Source: CAYSCW01 sp964449165 (GTDB lineage: Bacteria > Acidobacteriota > Aminicenantia > Aminicenantales > Aminicenantaceae). From it: 64,000 bases of DNA. The stretch lies in contig CAYVAT010000006.1 of assembly GCA_964449165.1 (NCBI GenBank), positions 62,001 to 126,000 on the forward strand, written 5' to 3'. A program made the translations under genes and the position numbers. This document shows positions 16,958 through 25,930 of this stretch, piece after piece; within the stretch, counting starts at the first letter, position 1; every line of letters begins with the position of its first letter. Under the pieces are notes generated by a model. That model was given only the letters and a program-made list of their open reading frames with translations, did not search any database and was not told the DNA's origin.

Positions 16958-19372
16958 TTATTTTACCCGCCATTCGTGGACGCCTCCAGAAAAATTGGGC
17001 TGGGACTGGATTTCCAAACGTAAGCCCGTGGTCCTGACGGTCTCGAAGGTTACTTTGTTGTATTCATCTTTTTTAACCGCGTATTCATCCTCGGTGTAAA
17101 CCGGCTTCCATTCTTTCCCATCCCAGTAGAGAATGCGCCAGGACTGGGGCACTCTGCATTCTCCTCTTCCTGTATCATCGAACCAATAGACTTCGGCCAT
17201 GGAGACTTCCGCCATTTCCGGAAAATCATACTGAATCCACTCTCTCGTGCCTTTGCGGGGCCACCAGTGAAAAAAAGGCACTTCATGGTCAAAGGAACTC
17301 TTCGGCTCCAGCTGGTCGTTGACCGCCTCCGAATTTTTGCCGTATGAGGCACTCACCCGGCTGGTCGATGCTAGGGTCGGACGTCCCAAAGGATTAACAG
17401 AGGATTCTTCCCGGGCCAGCCAGACAGCCATCTCTCCTTTACCCCGATGGGCCCATGCATAATAAGGAATAGCCAGGAAATCCTGTTCAGATTTCTCCAA
17501 GGTTTCCCCCTCCTCACCCACCTTGAAGGCCATCGCTTTTCCTGTGATAACCTGTACGCCTCCGAGTTGGTCCGGGCGAAATTCGGTACCCAAAAGAGCA
17601 TCGTCGGGTAAGAGAAGGTTACGGACATGGCCTTCGGGATTATCCGGCCATTCCGCACAATACACAATAGGCCCACGCTCCAGGGCAACCTTTCCCCGGT
17701 CCGCCTCTACGCTCTCATGGGCTACCACTCGGCGGATGGGCATGGGAAGATTGAACTCGATTGTATCGCCCTTCTCCCAGGCGCGCTGGATGCGGGCATA
17801 GCCTTTGTCCATATTCAGAGGCACGGACTCTCCGTTAACCTTCAGTCTGATTTCCTGTTCTTCGGAATTTTGATAGCGATAAAGATCGCTGGGCATGGGT
17901 TTATCTTGAGCCCATCCCGGGACGCGAAGGCAGACTGTGAACTTCTCTTTTTTATTCTGAGGAGTCACTCTGATCTTGACAGCTCCATCCCAGGGATAGC
18001 GTGTCTCCTGAGCGATATTCACCGTGCTCTTCTCCATTTCCACCGAGGCCTCATTGGCCACATACAGGTTGACATAAATGTTTCTGCCGCTGTGAGCATA
18101 GACATAGCCAGGGACCGAAGCGATGAAGCGGGTCATGTTTCCCGGACAGCAGGCACAGCCGAACCAGGGGCTTCTCTCATGCTGCCCCACGGACTCCAAG
18201 GGATTGGGATAAAAGAACTTTGTTCCGTCCAGGGAAACACCCGAAAGAAGTCCGTTATAGAGAGTCCGTTCCATCACATCGATATATTTGGCCTCTCCGT
18301 GGAGGAGAAAGAGACGAAGGTTCCAGAACACATTGCCTATAGCTGCGCAGGTCTCGTTGTAGGCACTCATGTTGGGGAGCTCGTAATTTTCTCCGAAAGC
18401 CTCACCCGAAGACTTCGCGCCGATTCCTCCGGTCAGGTAGAGTTTCTTGCTCGCCACATTATCCCAGATCCGGTCAATAGCCTCGAGATAATCTTCGTCT
18501 CCTGTGAGAGCTGCAATATCTGCCATGCCGGAGTACATGTAGGAGGCCCGGACTGCATGCCCGACAGCCTCATCCTGTTCGATCACCGGTATATGGTCCT
18601 GGTTGTATTTTCCGCCCAGCTTACGCCCGTCTAACGGCTTGCCCCTCACGTCCAGGAAGAATCGTGCCAGATCGAGATATTTCCTTTCCCCTGTAACGCG
18701 GTACAGCTTGACCAATCCCATCTCGATGACCTGGTGGCCTGGTGGCTCCCGGCGTTTACCCGGGCCGAAAACCTTTCCCACCAAGTCGGCATTTTTCAGC
18801 GCGATATTCAGCAGGTTTCGCTTTTTTGTGGCCTGATAGTGGGCTGCGGCTGCCTCATACAGGTGCCCGGCATTGTAAAGTTCGTGGCTGCTGCTGAGAT
18901 TGGACCAGCGCTCATCGCCGAACCAGTTCTTCAGATGCTCTGCCCTGTTGGTCCTTGCGGTATAAAGATAACCATCTTCTTCCTGGGCTGCGGCGATGAG
19001 ATCAATCAAGCGATCCAGGTATTTTTCAAGTTCAGAGTCAGGCTTGACCATCAGGGCATAGGAGGCTCCTTCCAGAGTCTTATAAATATCCGTATCGTCG
19101 AAGGGATAATTTCCCTGCTGTTCACCCTGCTTCCTGCCTCCGGCAATGGCAAAGTTGTCCACACGGCCGGTCTCTTCGCATTTCTGGAAGGCATGAGGAA
19201 TGGTAACAGTGCGATTGGTCTCTATCCTGGAGGCCCAGAATTCATCAGTGATCTTTACGGCAGTGAAAGGAACCGGCTGGAAGAGGTAGTCTCTTGCTGT
19301 CTGTGACCTCTGACAGACCAGAAGTGTGAGTATCAAAGCCGCTGTTATAAAAATTCTCGAATGAATCCTCAT
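16958..19372 (-). CDS. Beta-L-arabinofuranosidase-type glycoside hydrolase, GH127 (DUF1680), exported
   Basis: An 804-residue protein from the ATG at 19372, preceded by AAGGAGGT. A longer frame to 19471 runs through the promoter and is rejected. A hydrophobic signal segment (RIFITAALILTLLVC) is followed by the (alpha/alpha)6 GH127 domain. The zinc site and cysteine nucleophile are recognisable: Glu and Cys in YNETCAAIGN and the pair Cys408-Cys409 in WFGCACCPGN, Cys408 corresponding to the nucleophile of characterised family members. The C-terminal about 130 residues (YGKNSEAVND to HEWRVK) form a discoidin/CBM-like beta-sandwich. It probably removes beta-linked L-arabinofuranose in the periplasm or at the surface. 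It may belong to a neighbouring DUF1680 family (GH146-like) with a related activity. Confidence 0.88.
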   Translation of the reverse strand: MRIHSRIFITAALILTLLVCQRSQTARDYLFQPVPFTAVKITDEFWASRIETNRTVTIPHAFQKCEETGRVDNFAIAGGRKQGEQQGNYPFDDTDIYKTLEGASYALMVKPDSELEKYLDRLIDLIAAAQEEDGYLYTARTNRAEHLKNWFGDERWSNLSSSHELYNAGHLYEAAAAHYQATKKRNLLNIALKNADLVGKVFGPGKRREPPGHQVIEMGLVKLYRVTGERKYLDLARFFLDVRGKPLDGRKLGGKYNQDHIPVIEQDEAVGHAVRASYMYSGMADIAALTGDEDYLEAIDRIWDNVASKKLYLTGGIGAKSSGEAFGENYELPNMSAYNETCAAIGNVFWNLRLFLLHGEAKYIDVMERTLYNGLLSGVSLDGTKFFYPNPLESVGQHERSPWFGCACCPGNMTRFIASVPGYVYAHSGRNIYVNLYVANEASVEMEKSTVNIAQETRYPWDGAVKIRVTPQNKKEKFTVCLRVPGWAQDKPMPSDLYRYQNSEEQEIRLKVNGESVPLNMDKGYARIQRAWEKGDTIEFNLPMPIRRVVAHESVEADRGKVALERGPIVYCAEWPDNPEGHVRNLLLPDDALLGTEFRPDQLGGVQVITGKAMAFKVGEEGETLEKSEQDFLAIPYYAWAHRGKGEMAVWLAREESSVNPLGRPTLASTSRVSASYGKNSEAVNDQLEPKSSFDHEVPFFHWWPRKGTREWIQYDFPEMAEVSMAEVYWFDDTGRGECRVPQSWRILYWDGKEWKPVYTEDEYAVKKDEYNKVTFETVRTTGLRLEIQSQPNFSGGVHEWRVK

Positions 19373-19403
19373 CATACCTCCTTGCACCAGGATTACTGCC
19401 TGT

Positions 19404-19431
19404 ATATTACCACAATTTGCTCTTTTCCCAA
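19404..19431 (-). promoter_or_regulatory. Candidate promoter of the GH127 gene
   Basis: Minus strand TTGGGA (19431-19426), 16 bases, TAATAT (19409-19404) with an upstream TGG forming an extended -10. It lies within the upstream extension of the frame and supports the start at 19372. Confidence 0.45.
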
Positions 19432-19649
19432 GCCAACACTCTGGTTTTTTACCTGTTGAATTCCTGCTCAAGATATATCACGGACAGAATAGCGGGTCAA
19501 TCCTGAAAAAAATGAGAAATATGCTATGGAAGGAGTGTTCCAAAAAAAAAGAATTCTTTCCTGAAGTGCGGAAAAAGGTGATCTGTTTATCCATGTATTA
19601 ATTTTTTTAATTATATTATTAAAAATAATTAAATAATTTAATTTATTAC

Positions 19650-19680
19650 TTGACAAAATGAATTTTTTGTGGCATATAAA
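19650..19680 (+). promoter_or_regulatory. Candidate promoter of the DUF2089-like operon
   Basis: TTGACA (19650-19655) and TATAAA (19675-19680) are 19 bases apart, a long spacer, in very AT-rich DNA. A transcript from here would have a leader of about 230 bases containing the hairpin repeat at 19764-19818. Confidence 0.4.
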
Positions 19681-19763
19681 ATAAGAAAAATTAATTAGAG
19701 GAAGTAATTATCTCCGAAATGATGATACAACAGCAGTCAGGTAAGCCCGCGGAGCATCGGTTC

Positions 19764-19818
19764 CTGTCCATCCTCGCCGAGACCCTCCCACCCGCCACTA
19801 TGGGCTTCGGATGGACAG
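19764..19818 (+). repeat. Dispersed hairpin repeat, copy A
   Basis: CTGTCCATCC (19764-19773) pairs perfectly with GGATGGACAG (19809-19818) around a 35-base loop containing CCCTCCCACCCGCC. The stem extends outward to 15 positions with one wobble and one mismatch. The motif CACGGAAAAGAGGGTGCTTAC (19884-19904 region) closes the element just before the ribosome-binding site of the DUF2089-like gene. The 19373-19917 gap otherwise holds only the two promoters. Confidence 0.85.
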
Positions 19819-19917
19819 AAGCCTTGCTCACTCTCCTCCGGATGACTTTCTCATCAGCTTATCTGACTGTTTTTGAATCTGTCACGGAAAAGAGGGTGCT
19901 TACATGGAGGGAAAAAA

Positions 19918-20286
19918 ATGGCAAAAGATTGGCATGAATTAACCAGATTAACAGAGGGATATCCTTTGACTGTTGAGAGAGTGAGGATCAAAGAGAGGGA
20001 CATTGTGCTGGAAGGCAGCTTTGAACTTCCACCTCTTGCTCGCTTGACCATGGAGGACCAGATTTTTATAACCGCCTTTGTCCGAAGCCATGGTTCGATC
20101 AAAGAAATGGAAGAGTTATTCAACGTCAGCTATCCCACGATTAAGAACCGGTTGAACAGGATTTCACGGCAGCTTGAATTCGTGGAGATCAATCCTCCTC
20201 CCTCCAAGAGCGAAATCATTGCCCGACTGGAAAGGGGTGAGATCTCGGTTGAGGAAGCTTTGCAAAGCTTGAGGAGACAATCATGA
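19918..20286 (+). CDS. DUF2089-like helix-turn-helix regulator without zinc ribbon
   Basis: A 122-residue protein from the ATG at 19918 (GGAGGGAAAAAA upstream). The helix-turn-helix region RSHGSIKEMEELFNVSYPTIKNRL (about residues 57-80) and the C-terminal RLERGEISVEEALQSL repeat the DUF2089 pattern. The N-terminal cysteine ribbon typical of that family is replaced by a cysteine-free segment. It is probably a transcriptional regulator of its own operon. The stop overlaps the next start by 4 bases. The C-terminal EISVEEA helix resembles the N-terminal motif of the SHOCT-like protein two genes downstream. Confidence 0.65.
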   Translation: MAKDWHELTRLTEGYPLTVERVRIKERDIVLEGSFELPPLARLTMEDQIFITAFVRSHGSIKEMEELFNVSYPTIKNRLNRISRQLEFVEINPPPSKSEIIARLERGEISVEEALQSLRRQS

Positions 20287-20558
20287 TTCCCATCCTGATG
20301 AGGATGAAAATTGCGGAGAGGGGCAGGAAGAAAGTGAATCTTTACTTCCCTATCATTCTTTTATGGATCGTGGTCCTTGCCCTCCTGATCGTATTGCTTC
20401 CATTCGTCCTGATAGCAGCCCTGATCCTCTGGCCTCAAGGTTATGGGAAGATACCTCTTGTCGTGTATGCAATGCTCTTTTCATTAATCTTCTCTTTATC
20501 CGGCCTGCATATCCAGGTCGAAGACAAAAAGAATCAAATACTGATTATCTTAAAATAA
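20283..20558 (+). CDS. Small membrane protein
   Basis: A 91-residue protein with a basic N-terminus (MKIAERGRKK) and two hydrophobic spans (about 20-50 and 60-75), ending in a short polar tail. I do not recognise a family. Similar small membrane proteins accompany SHOCT-like and DUF2089 genes in other bacteria. It overlaps the regulator gene by 4 bases and precedes the SHOCT-like gene by 12, so all three are co-transcribed. Confidence 0.6.
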   Translation: MIPILMRMKIAERGRKKVNLYFPIILLWIVVLALLIVLLPFVLIAALILWPQGYGKIPLVVYAMLFSLIFSLSGLHIQVEDKKNQILIILK

Positions 20559-20570
20559 TGGAGGATAACT

Positions 20571-20987
20571 ATGAGTGAAGAACGACGCAAAATTTTGGAG
20601 ATGCTTCAAGAAGGAAAAATCAGTGTGGATGAGGCAGAGAGACTCCTTTCTGCTCTTTCCTCTCCTGAGGTTGAGGAGAGAGAAATCTCTTCTGAGAAAG
20701 GAAAACTGAAATATTTGCGTATTCTTGTCGAGCCAGGACCAGGATCTGAAGAAAAGGAAAGAGTGAATGTCCGTGTTCCCTTGAAGTTGATAAGAGCAGG
20801 ACTTAAACTGGCTTCTTTCATCCCCAAGCATGCCCAGACAAAGGTGAATGAGGCCTTGCAAGAGAAAGGAATCGATTTCGATTTTAAAAAGGTGACATCA
20901 GAAGACCTGGAAGATCTGATCTCTCAGCTTGACGACCTGACAGTAGAGGTGGAAGGCAAAGAGACAGTCCGCATCTATTGTGAATGA
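20571..20987 (+). CDS. SHOCT-like / YvlB-type N-terminal domain protein
   Basis: A 138-residue soluble acidic protein. The first 30 residues (RRKILEMLQEGKISVDEAERLLSAL) are the helical SHOCT-like motif seen at the start of YvlB/DUF4097 proteins. The remainder, YLRILVEPGPG, VNVRVPLKLIRAGLKLASF and VTSEDLEDLISQ, recalls the SHOCT-associated regulatory region but no DUF4097 adhesin domain follows. It is possibly an oligomerising scaffold in an envelope-response unit with the two upstream genes. Function is not established. The start has GGAGGATAACT. Confidence 0.6.
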   Translation: MSEERRKILEMLQEGKISVDEAERLLSALSSPEVEEREISSEKGKLKYLRILVEPGPGSEEKERVNVRVPLKLIRAGLKLASFIPKHAQTKVNEALQEKGIDFDFKKVTSEDLEDLISQLDDLTVEVEGKETVRIYCE

Positions 20988-21080
20988 AGCATTGGCCTCG
21001 ATCATATGATGATCTCCTTGGGGATCTCGGCGGCCTCTTTTCCTCCGGCGAAGAGCTTCCCGGATTTTGCTTTCAGGAAA

Positions 21081-22019
21081 TTATTCTCCCTCCACATCGC
21101 TTCCTTCAGGTTTTGCCGGACTTTCCTCCTCACCGAAGAGATCGAGCTGGCCGCTTTTAATCTTATCGATGATATCTTTGAGGACAGGATATTTTTGGAG
21201 GAGATCATGGGGTATGTCCAGTTTCTCCCCTGTGATCATGTTCTTAATCTGGAGGGCATTGGCTAGAGCCTGGCCCCGGTAGTGGTTGTTGGTGATGATG
21301 TAGACCTTATCGCTTTTTTTCCCCAGTTCTTTTATTCTCTCAACCCATTCTTCTAGCTCTTCTTTGGTATAGAGATAGTTGTATCTCTCATCGCGACCTG
21401 CATCTTCCCTGAACCAGTTTTTATAGTTCCGGCCGTGAAGACGGACATAGGAGAATCGGAGGTTGGTGCTTATGGCACTGGGACGGATGGAATTGCGGAA
21501 TATAGGTTGATCAATATTGCAAAAGCCCACATTGTTCTCGGAAAGCAAGGCGAAGAAGTGGGGGTTGTTCCAGGAAGAATGTCTTACTTCTATGGCCAGA
21601 GGATAATCCGAGAAGAGTTCGAAAAGGCTCGCCAGGTATTCATAATGAGAAGCCGTAGCGATGAAAGACCAAGGAAATTGAACGAGAACGGCGGCTAATC
21701 TGCTCTTGACTCTCAGCGGCTCGATTCCCAGCTTGAACTCATCCACATCCTTATGAGTGAAGTCTTTTCTCTGGTGGGTGAAGATCTGATGGAGCTTGAC
21801 TGCAAAAAGAAAATCGGGATGAGCCGCCACTTTTTTTATCCAGGAGAGGGTCATATATAGAGGAGGATGTCTGTAGAACGTGCTGTTTATCTCTACAATG
21901 TTGATGTAATCGGCTAGAAAGATAAGGGGATGAAAATTTCGTCCCTTGCTTGCAGGATAGACGACGCCTTCCCAGTCCTTGTAGCTCCAGCCGGCTGTTC
22001 CGATATAATAGCTGGCCAT
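21081..22019 (-). CDS. DUF72 (YecE-like) TIM-barrel protein
   Basis: A 312-residue protein with the family pattern: YYIGTAGWSYKDWEGVVYP at the start, VEINSTFYRHP, FLFAVKLHQIFTH, VLVQFPWSF, LAIEVRHSSW, FSYVRLHGR and YIITNNHYRGQA. DUF72 proteins are TIM barrels of unknown reaction, sometimes discussed as nuclease- or sugar-isomerase-like. The C-terminus ends in a charged tail (DLFGEEESPAKPEG). Transcribed alone, divergent from the next operon. Confidence 0.85.
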   Translation of the reverse strand: MASYYIGTAGWSYKDWEGVVYPASKGRNFHPLIFLADYINIVEINSTFYRHPPLYMTLSWIKKVAAHPDFLFAVKLHQIFTHQRKDFTHKDVDEFKLGIEPLRVKSRLAAVLVQFPWSFIATASHYEYLASLFELFSDYPLAIEVRHSSWNNPHFFALLSENNVGFCNIDQPIFRNSIRPSAISTNLRFSYVRLHGRNYKNWFREDAGRDERYNYLYTKEELEEWVERIKELGKKSDKVYIITNNHYRGQALANALQIKNMITGEKLDIPHDLLQKYPVLKDIIDKIKSGQLDLFGEEESPAKPEGSDVEGE

Positions 22020-22119
22020 AGGGCCTTTATTTTAAACGAAAGACGTAAATTTTCCAAAAAAAGATTGCGACCAAAACTTTTTTTGTTTATCATGTTTAGG
22101 AAAATCGAGGAAGGCAGGA

Positions 22120-23121
22120 ATGAGAAAAGCAGGCATGATTTTTGCGCTTTTTCTCATCCTTTTTCCCTGTTGCAGCAGGACGGAGAAAGATCTTTACACC
22201 ATGGGCATCTTTCAGGTTGATGATGCTCCTCACTTGAATGAAGTCCGAAAGGGATTTCTACGGGCATTGGAAGACAACGGGTTGGTGGATGGAGTGAACA
22301 TTCGGCTGATTATCAGGAACGGAATGGGAGATATTCCCGAAGTCCATAGAATTGCCAGGGAATTCGTAGAGAAGAAGGTTGACATGATAGTGGCCATTTC
22401 CACTTCCTCTCTTCAAGCCGCCCTTCATGCCACTCACCAAATCCCCATCATATTCTCTTCTGTGGCCAACCCTTACCTGGCTGGAGCAGGAAAGTCTGCT
22501 CAAAATCATAAGGAGAATGTTTCCGGCGTTTCCTCGAAAGGGCCCATAAAAGAGAGCCTTGTTTTTCTCAGAGAAATTCTTCCTCAGGCGAAAAGAGTGG
22601 GTACGTTATGGACACCTGCTGAGATCAATTCTGCATTCTATCTGGAGCTGGCAAAAGAAGCAGCCAGTGAGTTGGGCCTGGAAATAGTAGATATCCCCAT
22701 CACCAACAAGAGCGAGGTTCTTCTCGCTGCTCAGGCTCTGGTTAACGAGAAGATCGATGCCATTTATCAGATCTCTGATAACACCATCAACGCTTCCTTC
22801 GAGGCCGTAGGGAGGGTGGCAGAGGAAAACAGCATTCCCCTTCTGGGGGGATTCCTTCTCTCTACCCATCTGGGAGCCTGCGCGGCATTGGGTTGGGATT
22901 TTTTTGATATGGGTTATAAATCTGGCCTCATGGCTATCCAGGTTAAAAACGGAAAAAGCCCAGGGGATATCCCTTTCCAATATATGGATAAAATCAGGTT
23001 GTATTTAAATTTAAACGCAGCCAAGAAACAAAATGTTGAATTTTCTGAAAAGGTTCTTAACCAGGCAGACGAAATCATCGGCATCGAGGAGAATTCGCCT
23101 CAGAATTCTGAAGTCCGATGA
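22120..23121 (+). CDS. ABC-type substrate-binding protein (TrpX/DUF534 family), exported
   Basis: A 333-residue periplasmic-binding fold. The N-terminus is a hydrophobic signal ending in FPCCSR, which could be a lipid-attachment site although the residue before the cysteine is atypical. YTMGIFQVDDAPHLNEVRKGF, DMIVAISTSSLQAALHAT, IPIIFSSVANPYLAGA and NTINASFEAVGRVAEENSIP follow the ABC_sub_bind pattern. Such proteins usually come with a permease and ATPase, which are absent here. The gene instead overlaps a penicillin-acylase-type gene by 4 bases and heads a six-gene run. Ligands in the family include amino acids, but none can be assigned. Confidence 0.8.
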   Translation: MRKAGMIFALFLILFPCCSRTEKDLYTMGIFQVDDAPHLNEVRKGFLRALEDNGLVDGVNIRLIIRNGMGDIPEVHRIAREFVEKKVDMIVAISTSSLQAALHATHQIPIIFSSVANPYLAGAGKSAQNHKENVSGVSSKGPIKESLVFLREILPQAKRVGTLWTPAEINSAFYLELAKEAASELGLEIVDIPITNKSEVLLAAQALVNEKIDAIYQISDNTINASFEAVGRVAEENSIPLLGGFLLSTHLGACAALGWDFFDMGYKSGLMAIQVKNGKSPGDIPFQYMDKIRLYLNLNAAKKQNVEFSEKVLNQADEIIGIEENSPQNSEVR

Positions 23122-25439
23122 AAAAAATCTTGGGATATTTTTTCCTCTCTCTTTTTCTCCTTTTCTTAGGTATTGTGTTCTTCCTCTTGGTATATTTCTT
23201 CCGATCCATTCCTGGGATAAAGGGAAAACGATCTCTCGAAGGCCTTAGCTCTGAAGTGAGGATCATCAAGGATAGCTGGGGAGTTCCTCATATCTTCGCC
23301 CGAAATGAAAAAGACCTCTATTTCGCCTGCGGTTACATCCATGCCCAGGAAAGAATGTGGCAGATGGACCTGAACAGGAGGGCTGGATACGGCAGGCTTT
23401 CTGAGATCTTCGGGGAAAAAACTCTTGACAAGGACAGGCTTCTCAGGAATTTTTCTCTCAGAGAGGCTGCCTTAAGAGACCTTGAGAAGGTTTCCTCAAA
23501 GATGAAGGAACTTCTCATCTGCTACGCTAAAGGCGTGAATGCCTGGATGGATTCCCGGGGATGGAATTGGCCTCCAGAGTTTTTGCTTCTCCGCTATCGC
23601 CCAGAACCTTGGCAACTCGTTGATTCGCTGTTGGTGAGAGGGATCATGGCTTTAGCCCTTTCCTACGAATATCAAAACGAAGTTATAAGAGCGAGACTTG
23701 TCAAAAAGCTTGGCCCGGAAGAGGCTCTTTCCATTTTAGAAGAAGGAGCTGTTATTCCTTCCCACGAGTTGGCGGCCATCTCTCTTTCCCCCTTGTTGAG
23801 AACACATGGCAGTCAAGGAAGTAACAGTTGGGTTCTTGGAGGAAGCAAGACCGTATCTGGAAAACCTCTCTTGGCCAACGATCCACATCTTGAAATCAGC
23901 CTTCCCCCAATCTGGTATGAAATCCATCTGAATTGTCCCACCATGAATGTTGTGGGTGTATCCATTCCTGGTAGTCCCCTGGTGATTCTTGGTCATAACC
24001 AGCATATTGCCTGGGGAATGACCTATTCCACCGCTGATTGTCAGGATCTTTATCTGGAAAAATTCAATGATTCCAGGGATATGTACTTGAATGGGAAAGA
24101 TTGGAAATCCCTGTACAAAAGCCAAGAGAAGATCAGAATCAGAGGAAGGAAAGAGGCTAAAAAGATGGAAATCCTGTGGACAGAGCGAGGTCCTGTAGTC
24201 TCTCCCATAATTTTGGAAACTCAGGTCCCCGTATCGCTCCGCTGGACTCTTTATGAGGGAGGGAGGACTTTTGAGGCCTTTTATCTTCTCAACAAAGCCG
24301 GCAATTGGGAGGAGTTCAAGGATGCACTCAAGCTGTTTGATGCTCCTTCTCACAATTTTGTCTATGCTGACAGGTATGGCAACATCGGTTATTACCTAAG
24401 CGGGAGAATACCTCTCAGGCCAGCAGAAGTTGCTCTTTATCCTTTTCCAGGATGGGTTGAGGATGGGCAATGGCAGGGAGAGATAGCCGAGGAGGATAAG
24501 CCACACCTTTTTAACCCAGAGAAGGGATACATCGTTACCGCAAACAACAAGATCATTCCCGAGAATTATCCCTATTATGTGAGTCTTGACTGGGATGCTC
24601 CATTCAGAGCCGAAAGAATAGAAGAGCTGCTTCTGCAGAAGGAAAGGCAAGATGCGGAAACATTGAAGCATATTCAGAATGATATATATTCCAAGAGGGC
24701 GGAGCTTATTCTGCCTCTTCTCCGGGAAATTAAAGGAGAAAAAACCGCCCTCAAAGAATCGCTTGATATCCTCAAAGAATGGGATTTGCAGGTGAATTCT
24801 CAAGAAGGAGCAGCCCTTTTTCTGGCCTTCATGGATGCTCTCCATGAAGAAGTGTTTCAGGATGAGCTGGGCAAAGAGTTCGAGAGCTTCGATTTTTTTT
24901 ACCGACGCAAGAAAGCCGGACTCCTTCGTATTCTTTCTGAGCCTTTTTCCCCCTGGTTTGATGACAAGGAGACAGATTCTCGCGAGAGCCGGGAGCGCAT
25001 CTTTGAGGTCAGCCTGGAGAAAGCCCGACAGAGGCTGGAGAAGAAATACGGTGCTGTGGAGAACTGGGATTGGACCAGGATGCATGCCATCACTTTTCGT
25101 CATGTGCTGGGCCAATCTCCTCTCTTGAGATTTTTTAACCGAGGCTCTTATCCTCTGGATGGTAATGCTTTTACAGTGAAGGTTTCTTTCTCCCTAAGAG
25201 ATTCCGGAGTCACCCACGGCGTCTCCTACCGTCAGATCATAGACCTCGGCGATCACCGCAACTCAATCTGTGTCATCACTTCTGGTCAGAGCGGTCATGT
25301 CTTGAGTCATTTCTATGATGATCAGATTCCCCTCTGGCTGGGAGAGCTTTATCATCCTATGCTTTTCTCTTCAGAGGAGATAGAAGATGCGGCCAAGGGC
25401 GTTCTTTTGCTCAAGCCCTTGAAGGAAGACTCCCAATAG
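23118..25439 (+). CDS. Penicillin-acylase family N-terminal nucleophile hydrolase (peptidase S45)
   Basis: A 773-residue precursor with an N-terminal membrane anchor or signal (residues 5-28). The alpha chain begins with EVRIIKDSWGVPHIFA and has YIHAQERMWQMDLNRRAG. The predicted autoproteolysis point is before Ser235 in SQGSNSWVLGG; that serine becomes the N-terminal nucleophile of the beta chain. LLANDPHLEISLPPIWYE and the distal HNFVYADRYGNIGYY and SGQSGHVLSHFYDDQ complete the family pattern. Expected in the periplasm, cleaving an amide bond of an acylated amine, for example N-acyl-homoserine lactones or acyl peptides. The substrate is unknown. Coupled to the upstream binding-protein gene and 29 bases ahead of the EIIA gene. 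Confidence 0.9.
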   Translation: MKKILGYFFLSLFLLFLGIVFFLLVYFFRSIPGIKGKRSLEGLSSEVRIIKDSWGVPHIFARNEKDLYFACGYIHAQERMWQMDLNRRAGYGRLSEIFGEKTLDKDRLLRNFSLREAALRDLEKVSSKMKELLICYAKGVNAWMDSRGWNWPPEFLLLRYRPEPWQLVDSLLVRGIMALALSYEYQNEVIRARLVKKLGPEEALSILEEGAVIPSHELAAISLSPLLRTHGSQGSNSWVLGGSKTVSGKPLLANDPHLEISLPPIWYEIHLNCPTMNVVGVSIPGSPLVILGHNQHIAWGMTYSTADCQDLYLEKFNDSRDMYLNGKDWKSLYKSQEKIRIRGRKEAKKMEILWTERGPVVSPIILETQVPVSLRWTLYEGGRTFEAFYLLNKAGNWEEFKDALKLFDAPSHNFVYADRYGNIGYYLSGRIPLRPAEVALYPFPGWVEDGQWQGEIAEEDKPHLFNPEKGYIVTANNKIIPENYPYYVSLDWDAPFRAERIEELLLQKERQDAETLKHIQNDIYSKRAELILPLLREIKGEKTALKESLDILKEWDLQVNSQEGAALFLAFMDALHEEVFQDELGKEFESFDFFYRRKKAGLLRILSEPFSPWFDDKETDSRESRERIFEVSLEKARQRLEKKYGAVENWDWTRMHAITFRHVLGQSPLLRFFNRGSYPLDGNAFTVKVSFSLRDSGVTHGVSYRQIIDLGDHRNSICVITSGQSGHVLSHFYDDQIPLWLGELYHPMLFSSEEIEDAAKGVLLLKPLKEDSQ

Positions 25440-25468
25440 TGAAAAATAAGAAGAGAGAGGGGTGAAAG

Positions 25469-25930
25469 ATGAAAATCTGCGGACTCCTAACAGAAGATCA
25501 TATTTTTCTGGATTTGAAGCCTGGAGATAAAAAAGAAGTTCTCCAAGAGTTTGTTTCGGGCCTTAAAAGAAGGGGATTGATAACTGAAGAAGGAATAATC
25601 TTGGGTGAACTCTTGAAAAGAGAAAGCCTGGGAAGTACTGGTTTGGAGAAGGGGATTGCCGTTCCACATGCTTTAACGGATAAGATTAAGAAGCCTCTTC
25701 TTGCTCTGGCATTAATAAGAAAAGGTGTGGATTTTGAAGCGGCAGACAAGAGGTCGACCTATGTCATTCTTATCCTGCTGGGTACTAAAAACAATCCTGG
25801 TTATCAGCTAAAGGTCTTGGCCCATATCTGTCGACTGGTGAAGGAAACCAGAGTCGTGGAGAAGATAAAAAAAGCCAAATCTCCCAGTGATATCTGTTCA
25901 ATATTTGAGGAAGAAGAAGTAAAGATCTGA
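25469..25930 (+). CDS. PTS EIIA-Ntr-like regulatory domain protein
   Basis: A 153-residue single-domain EIIA of the fructose/mannitol/Ntr class. The phosphorylatable histidine is His67 in EKGIAVPHALTD. VLQEFVSGLKRRGLI and VILILLGTKNNPGYQLKVLAHICRLV are standard family segments. No sugar PTS components are nearby, so a regulatory role is likely, as for PtsN, which controls potassium transport and nitrogen responses in proteobacteria. Its stop overlaps the start of the PII-like gene (TGATG), and two antiporter-type genes follow, which suggests control of cation transport. Confidence 0.88.
   Translation: MKICGLLTEDHIFLDLKPGDKKEVLQEFVSGLKRRGLITEEGIILGELLKRESLGSTGLEKGIAVPHALTDKIKKPLLALALIRKGVDFEAADKRSTYVILILLGTKNNPGYQLKVLAHICRLVKETRVVEKIKKAKSPSDICSIFEEEEVKI

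Noticed and set aside
19719..19937. 72-residue frame over repeat copy A
   Set aside because: It is open only because the repeat lacks stops in that frame, and its sequence is the translated repeat. The other copies do not keep a comparable frame.
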